DNA from: Rhodopseudomonas palustris
GTDB taxonomy: Bacteria; Pseudomonadota; Alphaproteobacteria; Rhizobiales; Xanthobacteraceae
DNA: 64,000 nucleotides
Direction of reading: 5' to 3'
NCBI GenBank assembly: GCA_016215605.1
Contig: JACRJB010000062.1
Span: 1 to 64,000, forward strand
Below are positions 55,956 to 64,000 of this stretch, piece by piece. A program made the position numbers and the translations under genes. Below the pieces are notes generated by a model. It was not told the DNA's origin. It saw nothing but the letters and a program-made list of their open reading frames with translations, and did not search any database. Within the stretch, counting starts at the first letter, position 1, and each line of letters starts with the position of its first letter.

Positions 55956-57185
55956 TTAGATCTGTGGGATCGAACGTCCTTGCCGAAGAGCGCGCTCGTC
56001 GATGCCGAACTTCTCGGCCAGCCAGTCACCGATGATCTCCTGAGCGATGGTCGGGTTGTCGTGCTGACAATGATCCGCGCCGGTTTGCTCTTCGCCGACC
56101 AGATGAAACGTCACATCGACGCCATTCGCCGCGGCGTAGTCGGCCACGATCCGTGCCTGCGCCACGCCGAGGACGTCGTATCCGCCGTGAACGATCAGGT
56201 ACGGACAGGTCATCCGGTTCAGAACGCCTTCAAGTCGAAAGTTGGCGATCTTCTCGCGTACGCCCTGCATCGACTGGGCGCCCATCACCCATTTGAAATG
56301 CTTGGCGAGTCCCCAGTCTTCGTCGCGATCGACGAGTTGGGAGGGAAGATCCCAGATCGCCCCGTGAGAGATGCAGGCAGCCAATCGCGGATCGCAACTC
56401 CCCGCACGGGCGGCGTAGTAGCCGCCAAGGCTGGAGCCACAGACCGCGATCCTGCCCATGTCGACATCGTTGCGGGTCGCCAGATAGTCGATGCAGCGGC
56501 CGACCGGCACTTCATAGTCAAACCGGCTGAAGACCTGGTGACGGCGCAGTGTGCCGCCCTGTCCCGGACCATCGATCATCAGGACCGATATGCCACGCTG
56601 CAGAGCTCCACGAGCCTGCATGAACCACATTTCGTCCTTGATGGAGTCGAGCCCGCCCATCGAGATCAAGACGGGTTGCTTGCCATCGCCATACGCGGAT
56701 CTGACGAAGTAGGCACAGAGCGAAACCCCGTTCTCGTAAGGGACTTCGACCGCCTCTCCGGCAGGGGACAGATACGCAATGAATTTCTTCGAGCAGCTTT
56801 CCATCAGCTCGAAGGTTTTCAATCGACGGCGATCGTCGCCGTCGAGCCAGAATTCGGCCTGACGATAATAATTGGCGGCGCGAAGCCAGCTGTTCTGCGC
56901 GGTCTGAATGTGGCCGGCGGCCTCGGCCTCGTCGGCGTGGCGATGCAGCGCCTGCGCTGTCCTGGTCCATTCGCGAAACCAGCTCTCGTCGTCGCCCGGA
57001 GTCATCCGCGCGGCAGCGAGGAATGCTTCGCTGACAGCGCCGCCGCCCTCCTGTGTTTCACCAAGGCCGCGGCGGAACTGATACGACCACCAAGGGTGAT
57101 CCGGCCAATGCTGCCACCCATAGGGCTCATAGTGAGGGATCGAATTTGTAGTCTGCTCGTCGATCAGCGCGCGTTCGATGGCCAT
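55956..57185 (-). CDS. FrsA/DUF1100-like alpha/beta hydrolase, resembling 2,6-dihydropseudooxynicotine hydrolase
   Basis: The 409-residue protein has a helical N-terminal cap domain of about 130 residues (WWSYQFRRGLGETQEGGG, WLRAANYYRQAEFWL) and an alpha/beta-hydrolase core. Core elements are MIDGPGQGGTLRRH, the elbow CGSSLGGYYAAR (Ser252), Asp in VHGGYDVLG, and a late His in GADHCQHDNP. This cap-plus-core layout occurs in C-C-bond hydrolases such as the Arthrobacter nicotine-pathway enzyme (recall). It is first in the operon, with AGAGG before the ATG at 57185. Confidence 0.83.
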   Translation of the reverse strand: MAIERALIDEQTTNSIPHYEPYGWQHWPDHPWWSYQFRRGLGETQEGGGAVSEAFLAAARMTPGDDESWFREWTRTAQALHRHADEAEAAGHIQTAQNSWLRAANYYRQAEFWLDGDDRRRLKTFELMESCSKKFIAYLSPAGEAVEVPYENGVSLCAYFVRSAYGDGKQPVLISMGGLDSIKDEMWFMQARGALQRGISVLMIDGPGQGGTLRRHQVFSRFDYEVPVGRCIDYLATRNDVDMGRIAVCGSSLGGYYAARAGSCDPRLAACISHGAIWDLPSQLVDRDEDWGLAKHFKWVMGAQSMQGVREKIANFRLEGVLNRMTCPYLIVHGGYDVLGVAQARIVADYAAANGVDVTFHLVGEEQTGADHCQHDNPTIAQEIIGDWLAEKFGIDERALRQGRSIPQI

Positions 57186-57215
57186 GCGTGTACCTCTGAA
57201 ACCAACCTTCGAGCA

Positions 57216-57261
57216 TGATTACGGCAAGCAGGAATGATATTCAAGTAGCTTGAATATCATT
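57216..57261 (-). promoter_or_regulatory. Operon promoter overlapped by a perfect 29-base palindrome
   Basis: AATGATATTCAAG-TAG-CTTGAATATCATT (57233-57261) is a perfect inverted repeat with 13-base arms between the divergent hydrolase and regulator genes. On the minus strand TTGAAT (57244-57239) and TAATCA (57221-57216) are 17 bases apart, giving a plausible promoter whose -35 lies inside the palindrome. It is the likely operator of the adjacent XRE-cupin protein. Confidence 0.75.
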
Positions 57262-57311
57262 GTCGGTCTATATCGCTAAGATCGTCCGCGGCTGCCAGCG
57301 AAGGCTCGGAA

Positions 57312-57929
57312 ATGTCTACGAAAAAAGCTGCCAAAGCATCGGGTCGGGCGGTGGCAAAGCCGCCGGTGACGTCCGAAACGCAGATCGGCCTACGGCTCCG
57401 CCACCAGCGCATTGCCAAGCGAATGACGTTGAACGACCTCGCCAGGCAGGCGGATTGCTCGGAAAGCATGCTTTCCAAGGTTGAGAACGGCCGCGCGACG
57501 CCCTCGCTCAGAACCGTTCAGCGGCTGTGTGATGTGCTCGGGATCACGGTCGGTCAGCTGTTCGGACGAGCTAGCGAACGGCGTACGGTGTCCCGCGCCG
57601 GCGAACGGCCGATTTTGTCCATGCACCCGCTGCGGCCGGCGAATGAAGGAGTGCAGATGGAGCAACTCGTCCCCGCGGACCCGGGAAGTCTGTTGGAGGG
57701 CAGCATCCACGTCATCGCGCCGGGCGCGAAGATGGATCTAGTATCCCACGTTGGCGAAGAGGTCGCCTACGTGATCGAAGGGACGCTCGAGATCACGATT
57801 GGGGCGGAACGGTCGGTCGTTAGTGCTGGCGACTCCTATTACTTTCGTTCGGAGCTACCACACGGCTACCGTAACCCGGGGCCCGGCACGGCCAGAGTCA
57901 TCGTCATCAACACTCCGGCCACGTTCTGA
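57312..57929 (+). CDS. XRE-family regulator with C-terminal cupin domain
   Basis: The 205-residue protein has a helix-turn-helix (about 26-80; LRLRHQRIAKRMTLNDLARQADCSESMLSKVENGR) and a cupin sensor (about 110-200; HVGEEVAYVIEGTLEITIG, then DSYYFRSELPHGYRNPG). PuuR and other catabolic repressors share this design and bind small metabolites in the cupin. It is divergent from the operon and should control it through the 29-base palindrome. An unusual basic N-terminus (MSTKKAAKASGRAVAK) precedes the HTH. Confidence 0.9.
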   Translation: MSTKKAAKASGRAVAKPPVTSETQIGLRLRHQRIAKRMTLNDLARQADCSESMLSKVENGRATPSLRTVQRLCDVLGITVGQLFGRASERRTVSRAGERPILSMHPLRPANEGVQMEQLVPADPGSLLEGSIHVIAPGAKMDLVSHVGEEVAYVIEGTLEITIGAERSVVSAGDSYYFRSELPHGYRNPGPGTARVIVINTPATF

Positions 57930-57980
57930 CCAAGGCCTCACGTCGTGTTGCACGACCGCGATGGCCGCATGATCATTCCA

Positions 57981-58361
57981 CTAGACCGTCTCGCCCTCCG
58001 AGAAGTACCAGCGGCCTTTGTGTTTGCGGAATTGCGAACGCTCGTGGTGGGTCTGGTCGGCGCCGCCGCGGCTGAAGCGGGCGACGAATTCGACGGTGCC
58101 GCGGCTGCCTTTCTCGCTGCTGGCGAGGACGAGGAGATCGACGAAGGTCGATTCCTCCATCCAGGCGCGATTGGCGTCGTGGTCGAACAGGTCGCGGGTG
58201 TCGGGATCGGTGGTCTCGACGATGTAGTCGAAATCCTTCAGCACATAGGCGGCGTAGCGCGAGCGCATCAGCGCTTCCGGCGTCGCGGCGGGGCGGGCGC
58301 GGGCGAGCAGCGGTCCGCAGCACTCGTCATAGGGCTTGCCCGATCCGCAGACGCATTTCAT
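57981..58361 (-). CDS. YchJ-family protein with SEC-C zinc motif
   Basis: The 126-residue protein begins [17 protein letters not shown], the SEC-C motif (CxCxnCC zinc site), followed by the YchJ middle domain (NTF2-like; [21 protein letters not shown]). YchJ proteins are uncharacterised. The gene continues the minus-strand direction after ruvX, 40 bases downstream of it. Confidence 0.88.
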   Translation of the reverse strand: MKCVCGSGKPYDECCGPLLARARPAATPEALMRSRYAAYVLKDFDYIVETTDPDTRDLFDHDANRAWMEESTFVDLLVLASSEKGSRGTVEFVARFSRGGADQTHHERSQFRKHKGRWYFSEGETV

Positions 58362-58401
58362 CGCACCGCCACCGTCGTTCGCTCACGCCGTCGCGGCCCG
58401 A

Positions 58402-58884
58402 TCAGCCGGCGCGATTCAGCGCCACCAGCCGGTCGAGCGCGCCCTGCAGAATGTAGATCGCGGCGTGTTCGTCAATGATCTTGGCCCGCTTGGCGCGGCT
58501 GACGTCGTTGGCGATCAGCTCGCGCTCGACCGCGGCGGTCGACAGCCGCTCGTCCCACAGCCCGATCGGCAGCTCGGTCAGCCGTGCGAAATTGCGCGCG
58601 AAGGCGCGGGTCGATTGCGCGCGCGGCCCCTCGCTGCCGTCCATGTTCAGCGGCAGCCCGAGCACGAAGCCGCAGGCGTTGCGTTCGGCGGCCAGCGCCA
58701 GCAGGCGCTTGGCGTCGGCCGTGAAGGCGGTGCGCGCGACGGTCTCGATCCCGGTCGCGAGTTTGCGATCCGGATCGGAGACGGCGACGCCGATCGTCTT
58801 GGTGCCGAGATCGAGGCCGACCAGCGAGCCGCGCACCGGCCACAGCGCAGCGCACTCGATCAAAGGAAGAATGGGGGCAGGCAT
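58402..58884 (-). CDS. ruvX: RuvX/YqgF, pre-16S rRNA nuclease (Holliday-junction-resolvase-like)
   Basis: The 160-residue protein shows the YqgF fold: [15 protein letters not shown] with the first catalytic Asp, [15 protein letters not shown], and [14 protein letters not shown], then [13 protein letters not shown] with the last Asp. YqgF acts in 16S rRNA 5' end maturation. The ATG at 58884 fits family length. It is divergent from oleate hydratase. Confidence 0.93.
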   Translation of the reverse strand: MPAPILPLIECAALWPVRGSLVGLDLGTKTIGVAVSDPDRKLATGIETVARTAFTADAKRLLALAAERNACGFVLGLPLNMDGSEGPRAQSTRAFARNFARLTELPIGLWDERLSTAAVERELIANDVSRAKRAKIIDEHAAIYILQGALDRLVALNRAG

Positions 58885-59026
58885 CGCTGCCGCATAGCAG
58901 CCCACGGACGCCGGCGCAAAGCTGATCCCGTCGCTGTCGAGGCTGGAGTTTGGAGCGGCACGGCCAGGATGGTGTCTGGATACCTTGCAATCGTTGCGGT
59001 TTTCCGCCTGCAGCCCCGATTTGAAC

Positions 59027-59059
59027 AATATCGAACGATATTCAGATATCAGTTGATAT
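59027..59059 (+). promoter_or_regulatory. Two tandem palindromes upstream of oleate hydratase
   Basis: AATATCG-AA-CGATATT (59027-59042) and ATATCA-GT-TGATAT (59046-59059) are perfect dyads whose centres are 18 bases apart, about 55-85 bases before the oleate hydratase start. GATATTCAG also occurs twice, 18 bases apart. Such spacing suits two regulator dimers on one face of the helix, for example the TetR protein encoded downstream. Confidence 0.6.
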
Positions 59060-59112
59060 TCAGCTTGAGGTCGATCGCCATCCCCGGATGCGATCGACGG
59101 AAGGGAAAGACC

Positions 59113-61092
59113 ATGACCGACCGAGCCCATCGTGCGGGCGACCCGATGTCCGCCAAGCTTCTGGTCGAAGCCAATGTCGGCGCAGGTTTCTGGCGCAAAG
59201 GCCCCAGCGATACGCTGCCGCCGCCCGACATGATGGGCCCGTACATGCGCAACCGGCCGGCTCCGGTCGAGCCGGTGGTCGGGCGCAAGGCCTGGATCAT
59301 CGGCAGCGGCATCGCCGGACTGGCCGCCGCCTTCTATCTGATCCGCGACGGCGGCATGAAAGGCGAGGACATCACCATCCTCGATACGATGGAGATCACC
59401 GGCGGCTCGCTCGACGGCGCCGGCAATGCCGACGACGGCTACATCATCCGCGGCGGCCGCGAGATGAACTTCAACTACGACAATTTTTGGGACCTGTTTC
59501 AGGACGTGCCGGCGCTGGAAATGCCGGCCGGCTACAGCGTGCTCGACGAATACCGGCTGGTGAACGACAACGACCCGAACTGGTCGAAGGCGCGGCTGAT
59601 GCACAAGCAGGGCGAGATCCGTGACTTCTCGACGCTGGGCCTGAGCAAGCTGCACCAATGGGAGCTCCTCAAACTGCTGCTCAAGCGCAAGGAGGATCTC
59701 GACGACGTCACCATCGAGCAATATTTCAGCAAGAGCTTCTTCGAAACGAACTTCTGGTATCTCTGGCGCTCGATGTTCGCGTTCGAGAACTGGCAGAGCC
59801 TTCTGGAAATGAAGCTCTACATGCATCGCTTCCTCGATGCGATCGACGGCCTGACCGACATGTCGGCCCTGGTGTTCCCGAAATACAATCAGTACGACAG
59901 CTTCGTGGTGCCGCTGACCCGCCTGCTCAAAGACAAGGGCGTCAAGGTGCAGTTCGGCACCCGAGCCTACGACCTCGACATGACCGAGGAGGCCGGCCGC
60001 CGCACCGTGACGGCGATCCGCTGCAAGACAGCGGGTAGGGACGACGCGATCGCGATCGGTCCCAACGACGTGGTGTTCGCGCTCACCGGCTCGATGACCG
60101 AAGGGACCGCCTACGGCGACATGGATACGGCTCCGATGCTGGCGCGCGGCAATGCCGAACCGGGCGAGGGCAGCGACTGGATGCTGTGGCAGAACCTGGC
60201 GACTAAGTCGCCGGTGTTCGGCAAGCCGGAAAAATTCTACGGCAATGTCGCCGGCTCGATGTGGGAGTCGGCGACGCTGACCTGCAGGCCGTCCCCTCTG
60301 GTCGACAGGCTGAAGCAATTGTCGGTCAACGATCCGTATTCCGGCAAGACCGTCACCGGCGGCATCATCACCTTCACCGACTCGAACTGGGTGCTCAGCT
60401 TCACCTGCAACCGCCAGCCGCATTTTCCGACCCAGCCCGACGACGTGCTGGTGCTCTGGGTCTATGCGCTGCTGATGGACAAGGACGGCAACTTCATCAA
60501 GAAGCCGATGCCGGCGTGCACCGGCCGGGAGATCCTGGCGGAGCTCTGCTACCATCTCGGGATCGTCGATCAGCTCGATGCGGTCGCGGCCAACACCAAA
60601 GTCCGGCTGGCGCTGATGCCCTACATCACCGCGCAGTTCATGCCGCGGGCGGCGGGCGACCGCCCGCGCGTGGTGCCCGAGGGCTGCACCAATCTGGCGC
60701 TGATGGGGCAATTCGTCGAGACCAGCAACGACATCATCTTCACGATGGAAGCCTCGGTGCGTACGGCGCGGATCGGCGTCTACACGCTGCTGGGTCTGCC
60801 CAAACAGGTCGCCGACATCAGCCCGACCCAATACGACATCCGCAATCTGCTGAAGGGCGCGCGCGCGCTGAACAACAACGAGCCGTTCCCCGGCGAGCGG
60901 CTGCTGCATCGCCTGCTCGACAACACTTACTACGCCCATATCCTGCCGCCGCTGCCGGAGCAGGACGACACGCTGCGCGAGCGCGCCGAAGCCGAGTTGT
61001 CGGCGTTGCTCGGCAAGGGAAGCCAGGCGCTCGGCGCGGTGGTCGGCTGGCTCGACCGGATGCGCGACGGACTGCGCGACACCGCGAAATAA
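59113..61092 (+). CDS. ohyA: Oleate hydratase (67 kDa myosin-cross-reactive antigen family)
   Basis: Oleate hydratases add water to cis-9 double bonds of fatty acids using FAD as a structural cofactor. The 659-residue protein has the FAD motif [15 protein letters not shown] (GxGxxG 64-69), [12 protein letters not shown], and RGGREM (Glu117, matching the catalytic Glu after Arg). Downstream is [18 protein letters not shown], a highly conserved family block. The segment after GGREM reads [11 protein letters not shown] rather than the usual ENHFECLWDLF, so it belongs to a divergent subgroup. AAGGGA supports the ATG at 59113. Confidence 0.92.
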   Translation: MTDRAHRAGDPMSAKLLVEANVGAGFWRKGPSDTLPPPDMMGPYMRNRPAPVEPVVGRKAWIIGSGIAGLAAAFYLIRDGGMKGEDITILDTMEITGGSLDGAGNADDGYIIRGGREMNFNYDNFWDLFQDVPALEMPAGYSVLDEYRLVNDNDPNWSKARLMHKQGEIRDFSTLGLSKLHQWELLKLLLKRKEDLDDVTIEQYFSKSFFETNFWYLWRSMFAFENWQSLLEMKLYMHRFLDAIDGLTDMSALVFPKYNQYDSFVVPLTRLLKDKGVKVQFGTRAYDLDMTEEAGRRTVTAIRCKTAGRDDAIAIGPNDVVFALTGSMTEGTAYGDMDTAPMLARGNAEPGEGSDWMLWQNLATKSPVFGKPEKFYGNVAGSMWESATLTCRPSPLVDRLKQLSVNDPYSGKTVTGGIITFTDSNWVLSFTCNRQPHFPTQPDDVLVLWVYALLMDKDGNFIKKPMPACTGREILAELCYHLGIVDQLDAVAANTKVRLALMPYITAQFMPRAAGDRPRVVPEGCTNLALMGQFVETSNDIIFTMEASVRTARIGVYTLLGLPKQVADISPTQYDIRNLLKGARALNNNEPFPGERLLHRLLDNTYYAHILPPLPEQDDTLRERAEAELSALLGKGSQALGAVVGWLDRMRDGLRDTAK

Positions 61093-61096
61093 CGAA

Positions 61097-61136
61097 ACGG
61101 TGGACGAGCAGCGCGCGCCGCTGCTTCCGTCCACCG
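61097..61136 (+). terminator. Long hairpin between oleate hydratase and tetR
   Basis: ACGGTGGACGAGCAGCG pairs with CGCTGCTTCCGTCCACCGT around a CGCGC loop with a two-base bulge. No T-run follows. It may reduce read-through into tetR or protect the upstream mRNA. Confidence 0.5.
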
Positions 61137-61161
61137 TTGCCCCTGAGACGAGACCGACTGC

Positions 61162-61770
61162 ATGCGCAAGACACGGGAACAAAGCCGGCTGGAGACCCGG
61201 GAACGCCTGATCGCGTCGGCCCATGCGGCGATCAGGCGTGACGGCATCGGCGGCCTGTCGCTCCGCCGGCTGTGCGAGGACGCCGGTTACTCGCAAGGTG
61301 CGTTCTATTCGAACTTCGCCAGCCGCGACGATCTGTTGCTGGCGTTGATGGAGCGACACGTGTTCGGCGAAGTGGAAACGCTTCGGCGCCTGGTGCAGGG
61401 GATGGACGGCAAGGCGCTCGGCGATGTGTCGGTGACGGTGGCCTCGCGCCTCGCCGATCTGGCGCAGCAGACCGAATGGTCGCTGCTGTCGATCGAACTG
61501 CAGCTCCACGCTCAGCGCGATGCCCGCTTCGCCGACGCCTACAACGCGGCCAAGACCAGTTTCCACGCCGAGTTCGCGCGGCTGGTCGAGGACATCCTGC
61601 AACGCCATCAGCTCCAACCGGCGTTGCCGCCGATGCAGATCGCCATCGGCCTCTACGCGTTGTGGTCGGGGCTGGCCGTGCAGGGCACCGTTCCCGGCGC
61701 CGCGCCGCGCGATGAAATCTTCCTGGCGTTTCTGCGGGCGATGATCGGCCAACCGCCGGCGCGCGGTTGA
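61162..61770 (+). CDS. TetR-family transcriptional regulator
   Basis: The 202-residue protein has the TetR N-terminal HTH (about 10-57; TRERLIASAHAAIRRDGIGG, LRRLCEDAGYSQGAFYSNFASRDDLL) and a helical ligand domain. It follows oleate hydratase by 70 bases in the same direction, which suggests that it represses that gene in response to a fatty acid (inference). The tandem palindromes at 59027-59059 are candidate targets. Confidence 0.9.
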   Translation: MRKTREQSRLETRERLIASAHAAIRRDGIGGLSLRRLCEDAGYSQGAFYSNFASRDDLLLALMERHVFGEVETLRRLVQGMDGKALGDVSVTVASRLADLAQQTEWSLLSIELQLHAQRDARFADAYNAAKTSFHAEFARLVEDILQRHQLQPALPPMQIAIGLYALWSGLAVQGTVPGAAPRDEIFLAFLRAMIGQPPARG

Positions 61771-61989
61771 CCTGACGCCGTTGCCCGCCGATCAGTCGCG
61801 ATGGTGCGCCGTCCGGCTCGGCGGATCGCCGAAGGGTCGACCCTGCCGTGCACCGCGCTCCTGGGATCGGCCGGCCGAGCACGACCATCGACCCATCGGT
61901 CTTGCCGCCGGCGCGGTCCGCGCTATTCATGTTGGCGAGGAGTCCGCGCCGTTGATCGGCGGACGGATGTCGGCGGTGGCTTGGGTGAG

Positions 61990-62232
61990 ATGACGATGGA
62001 CGTGCTCAGTCTGTTCGGGCTCGTCGCGGTGGCGGTGATGGTGGTGAGCTACGCGCTGGAAGATCACAGCGTCTGGTTCATTTTCGTGTTCGCGATCGCC
62101 TGCGGCTTGGGCTCGATCTACGGTTTTCTGCAGGGCGCGTGGCCGTTCGGGATCGCCGCGGCGATCTGGGCCGGGATCGCGCTGCGGCGCTTCCTGCTGA
62201 AATTGCGGGCGGCCCCGTCGGCACACGGATAG
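61990..62232 (+). CDS. Small two-helix membrane protein
   Basis: An 80-residue protein with hydrophobic segments about 4-20 and 27-60 (SLFGLVAVAVMVVSYALED, WFIFVFAIACGLGSIYGFL) and a basic C-terminus (LRRFLLKLR). No family recognised; similar short inner-membrane proteins are common in the group. GGGTGAG precedes the ATG at 61990; an ATG at 61996 is also possible. The same frame is open further upstream but lacks coding character there. Confidence 0.7.
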   Translation: MTMDVLSLFGLVAVAVMVVSYALEDHSVWFIFVFAIACGLGSIYGFLQGAWPFGIAAAIWAGIALRRFLLKLRAAPSAHG

Positions 62233-62315
62233 CCGGACCGCAGTCGCGTGTGCTAGAGCCGACTGCGGCAAGCAACGACGCGCGCCGTCTTCCTTCACCA
62301 TCGCGAGCGTACAGC

Positions 62316-63392
62316 ATGTGGCCGGATCGCCGTCTCATCGACCTGTTCGATATCGAATTTCCGTTCGTGCTGGCGCCGATGGCCGGCGCGATGGACGCCG
62401 AACTGGCGATCGCCGTAGCGCGGGGAGGCGGCCTGGCGTCGCTGCCCTGCGCGATGCTGACCGCCGACAAGGCGCGCGAGCAGGTCGGGATTTTCCGGCA
62501 GCAGGTGTCGGCGCCGATCAATCTGAACTTCTTCTGCCATACGCCGGTCGCCGCCGATCCGGCACGCGAGGCGGTGTGGAAGCAGCGGCTCGGCGGCTAT
62601 TATCAGGAATTCGGCATCGACCCGGCTGCGCCGGTGGCGGGCGCCAATCGCGCGCCGTTCGATGCGGCGATGTGCGAACTGGTCGAGGAGCTGAAGCCGG
62701 CGGCGGTGAGCTTTCACTTCGGCCTGCCGGAAGAGCCGTTGCTGCGGCGGGTGAAGGATGCCGGCTGCATCGTGCTGGCGTCGGCGACGATCGTGCGCGA
62801 GGCGATCTGGCTCGAGGAGCGCGGCGCCGATCTGATCATCGCGCAGGGCGCGGAAGCCGGCGGTCATCGCGGCATGTTCCTGACCGACAGCATCGCCGAG
62901 CAGCCCGGCCTGTTCGCGCTGCTGCCGCAGGTGGTCGACGCGGTGCGGGTGCCGGTGATCGCGGCGGGCGGCATCGCCGATGGCCGGGGTATCGCCGCGG
63001 CGATGGCGCTCGGCGCCTCCGGGGTCCAGATCGGCACTGCCTATCTGCGCTGTCCGGAATCGCGGATCAGCGCGCCGGCGCGCGCCGCGCTGGCGCAGGC
63101 GACCGACGCCTCGACCGTGATCACCAACGGCATGACCGGCCGGCCGGCGCGCGGCGTCGCCAATCGGGTGATGCGCGAGATCGGGCCGGTGTCGGCGGAT
63201 GCGCCGGCGTTTCCGCATGCGGCCACTGCGCTCGGGCCGTTGAAGGCTGCCGCGGAGCAGCAGGGCCGGACCGATTTCACCAATCTGTGGGCCGGGCAGG
63301 CGGTGCGGCTCGGCCGCGACATGCCGGCGGCGGAACTGACGCGGGCGCTGGCCGGCGCGGCGCTGGCGCGGCTCAGCCGGCTCGCCGGCTGA
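62316..63392 (+). CDS. Nitronate monooxygenase (2-nitropropane dioxygenase family)
   Basis: A flavin enzyme oxidising alkyl nitronates such as propionate 3-nitronate. The 358-residue TIM-barrel protein has FVLAPMAGAMDAELAIAVARGGG at the N-terminus, INLNFFCHTP, the conserved AQGAEAGGHRG with active-site His, and AAGGIADGRGIAAAMALGASGVQIGTAYLR for FMN phosphate. This is class I NMO. The start is the ATG at 62316. Confidence 0.92.
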   Translation: MWPDRRLIDLFDIEFPFVLAPMAGAMDAELAIAVARGGGLASLPCAMLTADKAREQVGIFRQQVSAPINLNFFCHTPVAADPAREAVWKQRLGGYYQEFGIDPAAPVAGANRAPFDAAMCELVEELKPAAVSFHFGLPEEPLLRRVKDAGCIVLASATIVREAIWLEERGADLIIAQGAEAGGHRGMFLTDSIAEQPGLFALLPQVVDAVRVPVIAAGGIADGRGIAAAMALGASGVQIGTAYLRCPESRISAPARAALAQATDASTVITNGMTGRPARGVANRVMREIGPVSADAPAFPHAATALGPLKAAAEQQGRTDFTNLWAGQAVRLGRDMPAAELTRALAGAALARLSRLAG

Positions 63393-63419
63393 TCCGACGG
63401 GAGGCGAGGGGCTTGCGGA

Positions 63420-63761
63420 TCAGTCCCAGCTGAACCCCTTGTCTTTCATGTAGATGTTGTTGACGCCCTTGCACCAGTCGATCTTGAAGTCCTCGGAGCC
63501 GTAATCGGCCCAGCGAACCCGGAACGGCACCACGCAATTTCCTTCGTTGCTGTTCCAATCCATCCGCACCGACTGGCCGGCCTCGACCTTGCCGTCCAGC
63601 CAGTTCGAACTCCACGCGCCGTCCTGATATGTGTAGAAGCCGCTGATGGTCCAGCCATCGGAGCGATTGTGCAGCTTGAAGGCATAGTCGCTGGCGAGCG
63701 CAGGCGCGGTGGCGAAAGCGGATGTCGCGAGCAGCAGGGCGGCGGCGGTGATGTGGCGCAT
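63420..63761 (-). CDS. Small secreted protein of unknown function
   Basis: The 113-residue protein has a clear signal peptide (1-23, ends APALAS). The mature part is rich in Trp, Asn and Asp (DYAFKLHNRSDGWTISGFYT, WSSNWLDG) with two cysteines (NCVVPF and DWCKGV) likely forming a disulfide. The pattern suggests a small beta-sandwich. I do not recognise a family. Its 3' end is convergent with the nitronate monooxygenase gene. Confidence 0.8.
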   Translation of the reverse strand: MRHITAAALLLATSAFATAPALASDYAFKLHNRSDGWTISGFYTYQDGAWSSNWLDGKVEAGQSVRMDWNSNEGNCVVPFRVRWADYGSEDFKIDWCKGVNNIYMKDKGFSWD

Positions 63762-63839
63762 TCTTCCTCTCGATCATGAACGGCCTCTGACTTGGGCCCA
63801 TGCCCTTATAATCTCGCCCGGTTCCATGCGCCATTTCCT

Positions 63840-63857
63840 TGTTCCATATAGGGAACA
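63840..63857. promoter_or_regulatory. Palindrome TGTTCC-N6-GGAACA upstream of gatC
   Basis: Perfect 6-base arms with a 6-base spacer, between divergent secreted-protein and gatC genes. A TATAAT sits at 63807-63812, though without a well-spaced -35. The core resembles the GTTCCC-N5-GGGAAC dyad of higBA, which may be coincidence. Confidence 0.4.
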
Positions 63858-63943
63858 GGATGGACCCGGCCTGGTTGCAGCGGCTGCGGCGGGTCTGCTA
63901 TAGGCCTGATCTCCGCCATGATTTCCCGAAGAAAGCCCGACTG

Positions 63944-64000
63944 ATGTCCGTCGATGCCACCACCGTCCGCCGCATCGCGCATCTGGCGCGCATCGCCGTC
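63944..64000 (+). CDS. gatC: GatC, Asp/Glu-tRNA amidotransferase subunit C (5' end only)
   Basis: The 19 codons before the window ends read MSVDATTVRRIAHLARIAV, the typical GatC N-terminus. GatCAB converts misacylated Glu-tRNA-Gln and Asp-tRNA-Asn. gatA and gatB would be expected to follow outside the window. Confidence 0.88.
   Translation, partial: MSVDATTVRRIAHLARIAV

Noticed and set aside
58885-61752. Open minus-strand frame of about 950 codons antisense to oleate hydratase and tetR, continuous with ruvX
   Set aside because: Only the ruvX part has recognisable motifs. The rest mirrors the codon bias of the two plus-strand genes.

Overview
The window looks like chromosomal DNA of a Rhodopseudomonas/Bradyrhizobium-type alphaproteobacterium (order Hyphomicrobiales). 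Reasons: high GC with strong GC3 bias, a divK-pleD signalling pair, an EipB-family envelope protein (DUF1849), PilZ proteins, ClpS-ClpA, a TadG-like pilus protein, and a 'CCGTCATTGCGAGGAGCGAAGC' type inverted repeat present four times between genes. No tRNA, rRNA, CRISPR array, integrase or transposase was recognised. Species-level assignment is inference.

Layout. 0.36-4 kb: D,D-carboxypeptidase with a SPOR domain and a TadG-like vWA protein. 4.3-7.3 kb: clpS and clpA with a clear terminator. 7.4-14.7 kb: GT39-type glycosyltransferase, PilZ protein, AraC regulator divergent from a nitrilase, a cysteine-containing GrdB-like protein, a lytic transglycosylase and a second PilZ protein. 14.9-16.5 kb: azlCD and trmO. 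16.6-20.4 kb: a compositionally different three-gene segment (MFS transporter, alpha/beta hydrolase, Crp-family regulator) bounded on the left by a decayed 3' end of a HIT gene and on the right by an intact HIT gene in the same orientation. 20.5-25.7 kb: GNAT/DUF482 protein, GDPD, RidA, EipB, DinB. 26-28 kb: DUF3572 protein, divK, pleD. 28-31.8 kb: a higBA toxin-antitoxin pair and an IorAB-like molybdenum hydroxylase. 32-46.4 kb: a housekeeping block, rpmG, MFS, topA-rnr-DUF983-nudix, azoR/hxlR, dprA, plsY, and pyrB with a pyrC paralogue that lacks the metal-binding HxH. 46.6-52.7 kb: indolepyruvate/phenylpyruvate decarboxylase, a five-EF-hand secreted protein, a VanX-like dipeptidase and an AidB-like acyl-CoA dehydrogenase. 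52.7-57.9 kb: a tightly coupled catabolic-looking operon (FrsA-like hydrolase, MFS, NodB/PuuE-like deacetylase, asparaginase-like amidohydrolase) divergent from an XRE-cupin regulator, with a perfect 29-bp palindrome between them. 58-64 kb: YchJ, RuvX, oleate hydratase with two tandem palindromes upstream and a TetR gene downstream, a small membrane protein, nitronate monooxygenase, a small secreted protein and the first 19 codons of gatC.

How genes work together. Two accessory units share a transporter-plus-hydrolase-plus-regulator plan and look acquired: 16.7-19.9 kb and 52.7-57.9 kb. The second is the best candidate for an undescribed pathway: four genes joined by start/stop overlaps, with no substrate evident from sequence. 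Cyclic-di-GMP output (PleD) and two PilZ receptors lie within 18 kb of each other. Cell-wall turnover is represented by the carboxypeptidase, the lytic transglycosylase and the VanX-like dipeptidase. All functional calls rest on motif reading and remembered family features; no database search was run.
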